Part shown: positions 5,804 through 8,168 of the stretch, in pieces
Numbering within the stretch: the first letter of the stretch is position 1
Layout of the letters: each line of letters begins with the position of its first letter
NCBI GenBank assembly: GCA_019237355.1
Contig: JAFAHH010000053.1
Coordinates: 1-8,168, forward strand
From: Acetobacteraceae bacterium
Lineage (GTDB): Bacteria; Pseudomonadota; Alphaproteobacteria; Acetobacterales; Acetobacteraceae
Length of the DNA: 8,168 nt
Reading direction: 5' to 3'
Notes under the pieces: model-generated
Told to the model about the DNA's origin: nothing
What the model saw: the letters and a program-made list of their open reading frames with translations, nothing else
The model's database searches: none
Position numbers and translations under genes: made by a program

Positions 5804-6877
5804 CTGCCTCTCTGGCCGGGTGATTACGCCGCCCGCCAAGGGATAAGCAACGCCGGTGGTACCCGGGAAGGTCAAGGGCAAACCGGCCCAGACCCGCGCG
5901 GCCAGATAGGCGAAGCACTGCGCCTCGAGTGCATCGCCATTCCATCCAACCGCCTCCACCGGTTGCACCGTCGCCTGAAGGACCGCGCGCAGCGCCCCCA
6001 TCAGGGCTGGATTCCGGCGCCCTCCTCCGCAAACAAGCCAACGCCGGGGCGGGGCAGGGAATTGCGCCGCCGCCACCGCCTCAGCTGTAAAGGCGACGAG
6101 CGTCGCGGCGCCGTCGGCGGCTAAGAGGCGATCCACGCCACTCGCGGCAATCCAGTCGGAAAACTCCAATCGGTCCAAAGATTTCGGCGATCGGCGGCGA
6201 AAATAGGGATGCCCCATCAAGCGCGCTAGAACCGAGGCATCGGGATGCCCCCCACGGGCCATCTGCCCATCCCTGTCAAAAGGCTCGCCCGTGTGGCGCG
6301 CCGCCCAATCATCGAGGGGACCATTACCCGGCCCGGTATCGAATGCGATCAGCGCGCCGTCCTCGCCGATCCAAGTCACGTTAGCGACGCCGCCCAAGTT
6401 CAGGACCGCAAGGGGCTTTTGCAGATTGGCGGCCAGCGTCGCGTGGAAGACTGGGGCAAGAGGTGCTCCCTGCCCGCCCACGGCCACATCCGCCGCCCGG
6501 AAATCATGGGCCACCGCGATGCCGGTTCGCGCGGCTAGCATCGCCGCATCACCCACTTGCCAGGTTTGCCGCCGGTCTGGCCTGTGAAGGACCGTCTGGC
6601 CATGGAACCCGATAAGGCTTGCCGGCCATCTTAGCGCCGCCACCGCCTGCGCATGATATTCAGTGAGCCGCGCGACCACGCTTGGCAGCCGGGGATCTTG
6701 GGGCGCTAGTACCGGCGCAAAATCGAGCATCTGACGCAGATCGGTCCGAAGCCGGGCATCGTAGGGAATGGTCAGCGCTGGGCCGAAGGAACCGATCCGT
6801 TCGCCATCTGTCTCCAGCCCAGCCGCATCCACGCCATCGAGAGACGTGCCGCTCATCAGCCCGATCACGCGGAGCAT
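5801..6877 (-). CDS. anmK: Anhydro-N-acetylmuramic acid kinase AnmK
   Basis: Cytoplasmic kinase that opens and phosphorylates 1,6-anhydro-MurNAc to MurNAc-6-phosphate in peptidoglycan recycling. It has 358 residues, close to the usual 365-370. Motifs of the ASKHA-type fold: GLMSGTSLDGVD (6-17) for ATP phosphate binding, GFHGQTVLH (90-98), GQGAPLAPVFH (135-145), NLGGVANVTWI (160-170), FDTGPGN with the probable catalytic Asp180, VCGGGRRNPALM (282-293), EAQCFAYLAAR (318-328) and TTGVAYPLAGG near the end (340-350). The ATG at 6877 gives the standard MxxVIGLMSGTSLDG start, preceded by a purine-rich GAGAAGA. It is divergent from tyrS, a neighbour pair also known in other proteobacteria. The TAG stop coincides with the edge of repeat copy 2. 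No MurNAc-6-P etherase gene (murQ) is in the window. Confidence 0.96.
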   Translation of the reverse strand: MLRVIGLMSGTSLDGVDAAGLETDGERIGSFGPALTIPYDARLRTDLRQMLDFAPVLAPQDPRLPSVVARLTEYHAQAVAALRWPASLIGFHGQTVLHRPDRRQTWQVGDAAMLAARTGIAVAHDFRAADVAVGGQGAPLAPVFHATLAANLQKPLAVLNLGGVANVTWIGEDGALIAFDTGPGNGPLDDWAARHTGEPFDRDGQMARGGHPDASVLARLMGHPYFRRRSPKSLDRLEFSDWIAASGVDRLLAADGAATLVAFTAEAVAAAQFPAPPRRWLVCGGGRRNPALMGALRAVLQATVQPVEAVGWNGDALEAQCFAYLAARVWAGLPLTFPGTTGVAYPLAGGVITRPERQ

Positions 6878-6898
6878 TCTTCTCGTGCACTGCCTATG

Positions 6899-7073
6899 CT
6901 AGAGCGCGATCGCTTGAGGCGAACTCGGGTTCCCAATTGGCCAGCACGGGTTTCCATTTTGTGCGCAAAATGGGCGCCCGGGATTGGGGTCTCGATCGTC
7001 GGAAAAGCCCGAATCGCGCTCTCAAGAGAACCTATAGAGCAGGATGACTTTGACCTGAAGCCATCCTGCTCTA
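6899..7073 (+). repeat. Double-hairpin palindromic repeat, copy 3 (long form)
   Basis: The outer stem AGAGCGCGAT (6901-6910) pairs perfectly with ATCGCGCTCT (7013-7022). Inside it is a 71-nt segment (6928-6998) absent from copies 1 and 2, itself palindromic: CCATTTTG/CAAAATGG around loop TGCG, and CCCAAT (6932-6937) with ATTGGG (6983-6988). Hairpin B pairs TAGAGCAGGATGACTT (7035-7050) with AAGCCATCCTGCTCTA (7058-7073), 15 of 16 matching, with a 7-nt loop. The repeat takes up 175 of the 230 bp between the divergent anmK and tyrS starts. Confidence 0.85.
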
Positions 7074-7096
7074 ACCCCGGTTCGCCCACCATACCT

Positions 7097-7100
7097 AGGA
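7097..7100 (+). promoter_or_regulatory. Ribosome binding site of tyrS
   Basis: AGGA lies 7 nt before the ATG at 7108, the clearest Shine-Dalgarno sequence in the window, and supports that start. Confidence 0.6.
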
Positions 7101-7107
7101 CGCAATT

Positions 7108-8168
7108 ATGACAGCACAAAGCGGCTTTTTGCGAGAGGCAACGGAGAGAGGCTTTATTTTTCAGTGTACCGACCTCGAGCAGCTGGACGAAGCTTTAGCG
7201 AGCGGCCCGTTCTCCGCCTATATTGGCTTCGACTGCACCGCTGATAGCCTGCATGTCGGAAGCCTGCTCCAAATCATGATCCTACGGCTGCTGCAGCGGC
7301 ACGGACATAAGCCCGTGGTGCTGATGGGTGGTGGAACCACCCGCATCGGGGATCCGTCATTTCGCGACGAAGCGCGGCAACTGCTTTCAGACGAGCAGAT
7401 CGCCGCGAACATGGCCGGCATACGCCGCTGTTTCGAGCCGTTCCTGCGCTTTGGCGAAGGCCCGGCCGATGCGATCATGCTCAATAACGCCGATTGGCTC
7501 GACCGGCTCGGCTATATCGAGCTTCTGCGTGACGTAGGTCTCCATTTCAGCGTCAATCGCATGCTGTCCTTCGACAGCGTGCGCACCCGGCTGGAACGTG
7601 AGCAAGGCCTTACCTTCCTGGAATTCAATTACAGCATTTTGCAAAGCTACGATTTCAGGGAACTCTATCGTCGCCACGGCGTGCGGCTGCAAATGGGCGG
7701 GTCTGATCAGTGGGGCAACATTGTCTCTGGGGTCGAGCTCATACGGCGCACCGAAGGACAGACCGTGTTTGGATTAACGACCCCACTGATCGCAACCGCT
7801 TCGGGCGCCAAGATGGGCAAAACCGCACGGGGCGCGGTTTGGCTCACAGCCGACCGGGTTTCGCCCTATGAGTACTGGCAGTTCTGGCGGAACACCGAAG
7901 ATGCCGATGTCGGCCGATTCTTACGGCTGTTTACCGAGCTTTCCCTGCCGGAAATCGAGACCCTTGAGGCCCTTCCCGGGGCCGAAATCAACGAAGCCAA
8001 GAAGGTGCTCGCAACGGAAGCGACGGCGTTAGCTCATGGAAGGGACGCCGCGACGCTTGCAGCCGAAACCGCGCGCCAGACGTTCGAGCAAGGAAAAGCC
8101 GCTGACAGTCTTCCTACCGTCACCGTAAGCACGGCCGAGCTGGACGGGGGAATTCCCGCCTATCGCCT
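7108..8168 (+). CDS. tyrS: Tyrosyl-tRNA synthetase TyrS (3' truncated by window edge)
   Basis: Class I aminoacyl-tRNA synthetase that charges tRNA-Tyr. The window holds 353 codons from the ATG at 7108; the frame is open to the edge, so the rest (about 60-70 residues, normally the S4 RNA-binding domain) lies outside. Motifs: FDCTADSLHVGS (41-52) with the HIGH-equivalent HVG, MGGGTTRIGDPS (73-84), FLEFNYSILQSYD (170-182) with the tyrosine-binding Tyr175 and Asp182, GGSDQWGN (197-204), and the KMSKS-equivalent KMGKT (235-239) followed by GAVWL, the form usual in alphaproteobacteria. It has a good ribosome binding site. Repeat copy 3 ends only 34 bp before the start codon, so the promoter lies in or beyond the repeat. 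There is no sign of transfer or damage. Confidence 0.96.
   Translation, partial: MTAQSGFLREATERGFIFQCTDLEQLDEALASGPFSAYIGFDCTADSLHVGSLLQIMILRLLQRHGHKPVVLMGGGTTRIGDPSFRDEARQLLSDEQIAANMAGIRRCFEPFLRFGEGPADAIMLNNADWLDRLGYIELLRDVGLHFSVNRMLSFDSVRTRLEREQGLTFLEFNYSILQSYDFRELYRRHGVRLQMGGSDQWGNIVSGVELIRRTEGQTVFGLTTPLIATASGAKMGKTARGAVWLTADRVSPYEYWQFWRNTEDADVGRFLRLFTELSLPEIETLEALPGAEINEAKKVLATEATALAHGRDAATLAAETARQTFEQGKAADSLPTVTVSTAELDGGIPAYR

Noticed and set aside
481..7073. CRISPR array
   Set aside because: The repeats are palindromic, about 100-175 bp long, kilobases apart and not separated by regular spacers.

Overview
This GC-rich window looks chromosomal and alphaproteobacterial, most likely Rhodospirillales-like. 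That placement rests on the protein signatures (an MnmA with PCIRCNQ and DSQDICF, a KMGKT-type tyrosyl-tRNA synthetase, an adrenodoxin-type ferredoxin) and on the many CTAGAGC-bounded palindromic repeats. It is inferred by eye and was not tested by a search.

Layout. Bases 1-593 hold no intact gene. They contain the 3' part of a decayed IS1380-like transposase (minus strand, stopped by a TGA where a Trp codon is expected), about 200 bases with nothing recognisable, a 48-nt stretch matching the 3' part of a tRNA with anticodon CGT (Thr), and a double-hairpin repeat. Bases 594-4528 form a minus-strand run read from right to left: a NifS/IscS-like cysteine desulfurase, a second desulfurase closer to IscS, a [2Fe-2S] ferredoxin (Fdx type) and mnmA. 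A 325-bp divergent spacer separates this run from a plus-strand alpha/beta hydrolase (4854-5519). It is followed by a convergent anmK (minus, 5801-6877) and then tyrS (plus, from 7108, cut by the window edge), which is divergent from anmK.

How the genes fit together. The minus-strand run links sulfur mobilisation from cysteine to two uses: Fe-S cluster chemistry (ferredoxin) and 2-thiolation of U34 in tRNA (MnmA). No IscU, IscA, HscAB, IscR or SufBCD gene lies in the window. AnmK recycles anhydro-N-acetylmuramic acid from cell-wall turnover, and TyrS is a housekeeping synthetase.

The most unusual structure is a family of dispersed double-hairpin repeats. There are three clear copies (3348-3450, 5703-5803, 6899-7073) and a fourth of the same architecture in opposite orientation (481-586). 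All sit at gene edges. Two supply the stop codons of genes: the first desulfurase, whose last codons also come from the repeat, and anmK. A third, longer copy fills nearly the whole anmK/tyrS divergent spacer. No wholly new gene system is evident; the repeat/gene-end relationship and the tRNA-like remnant are the observations most worth following up.
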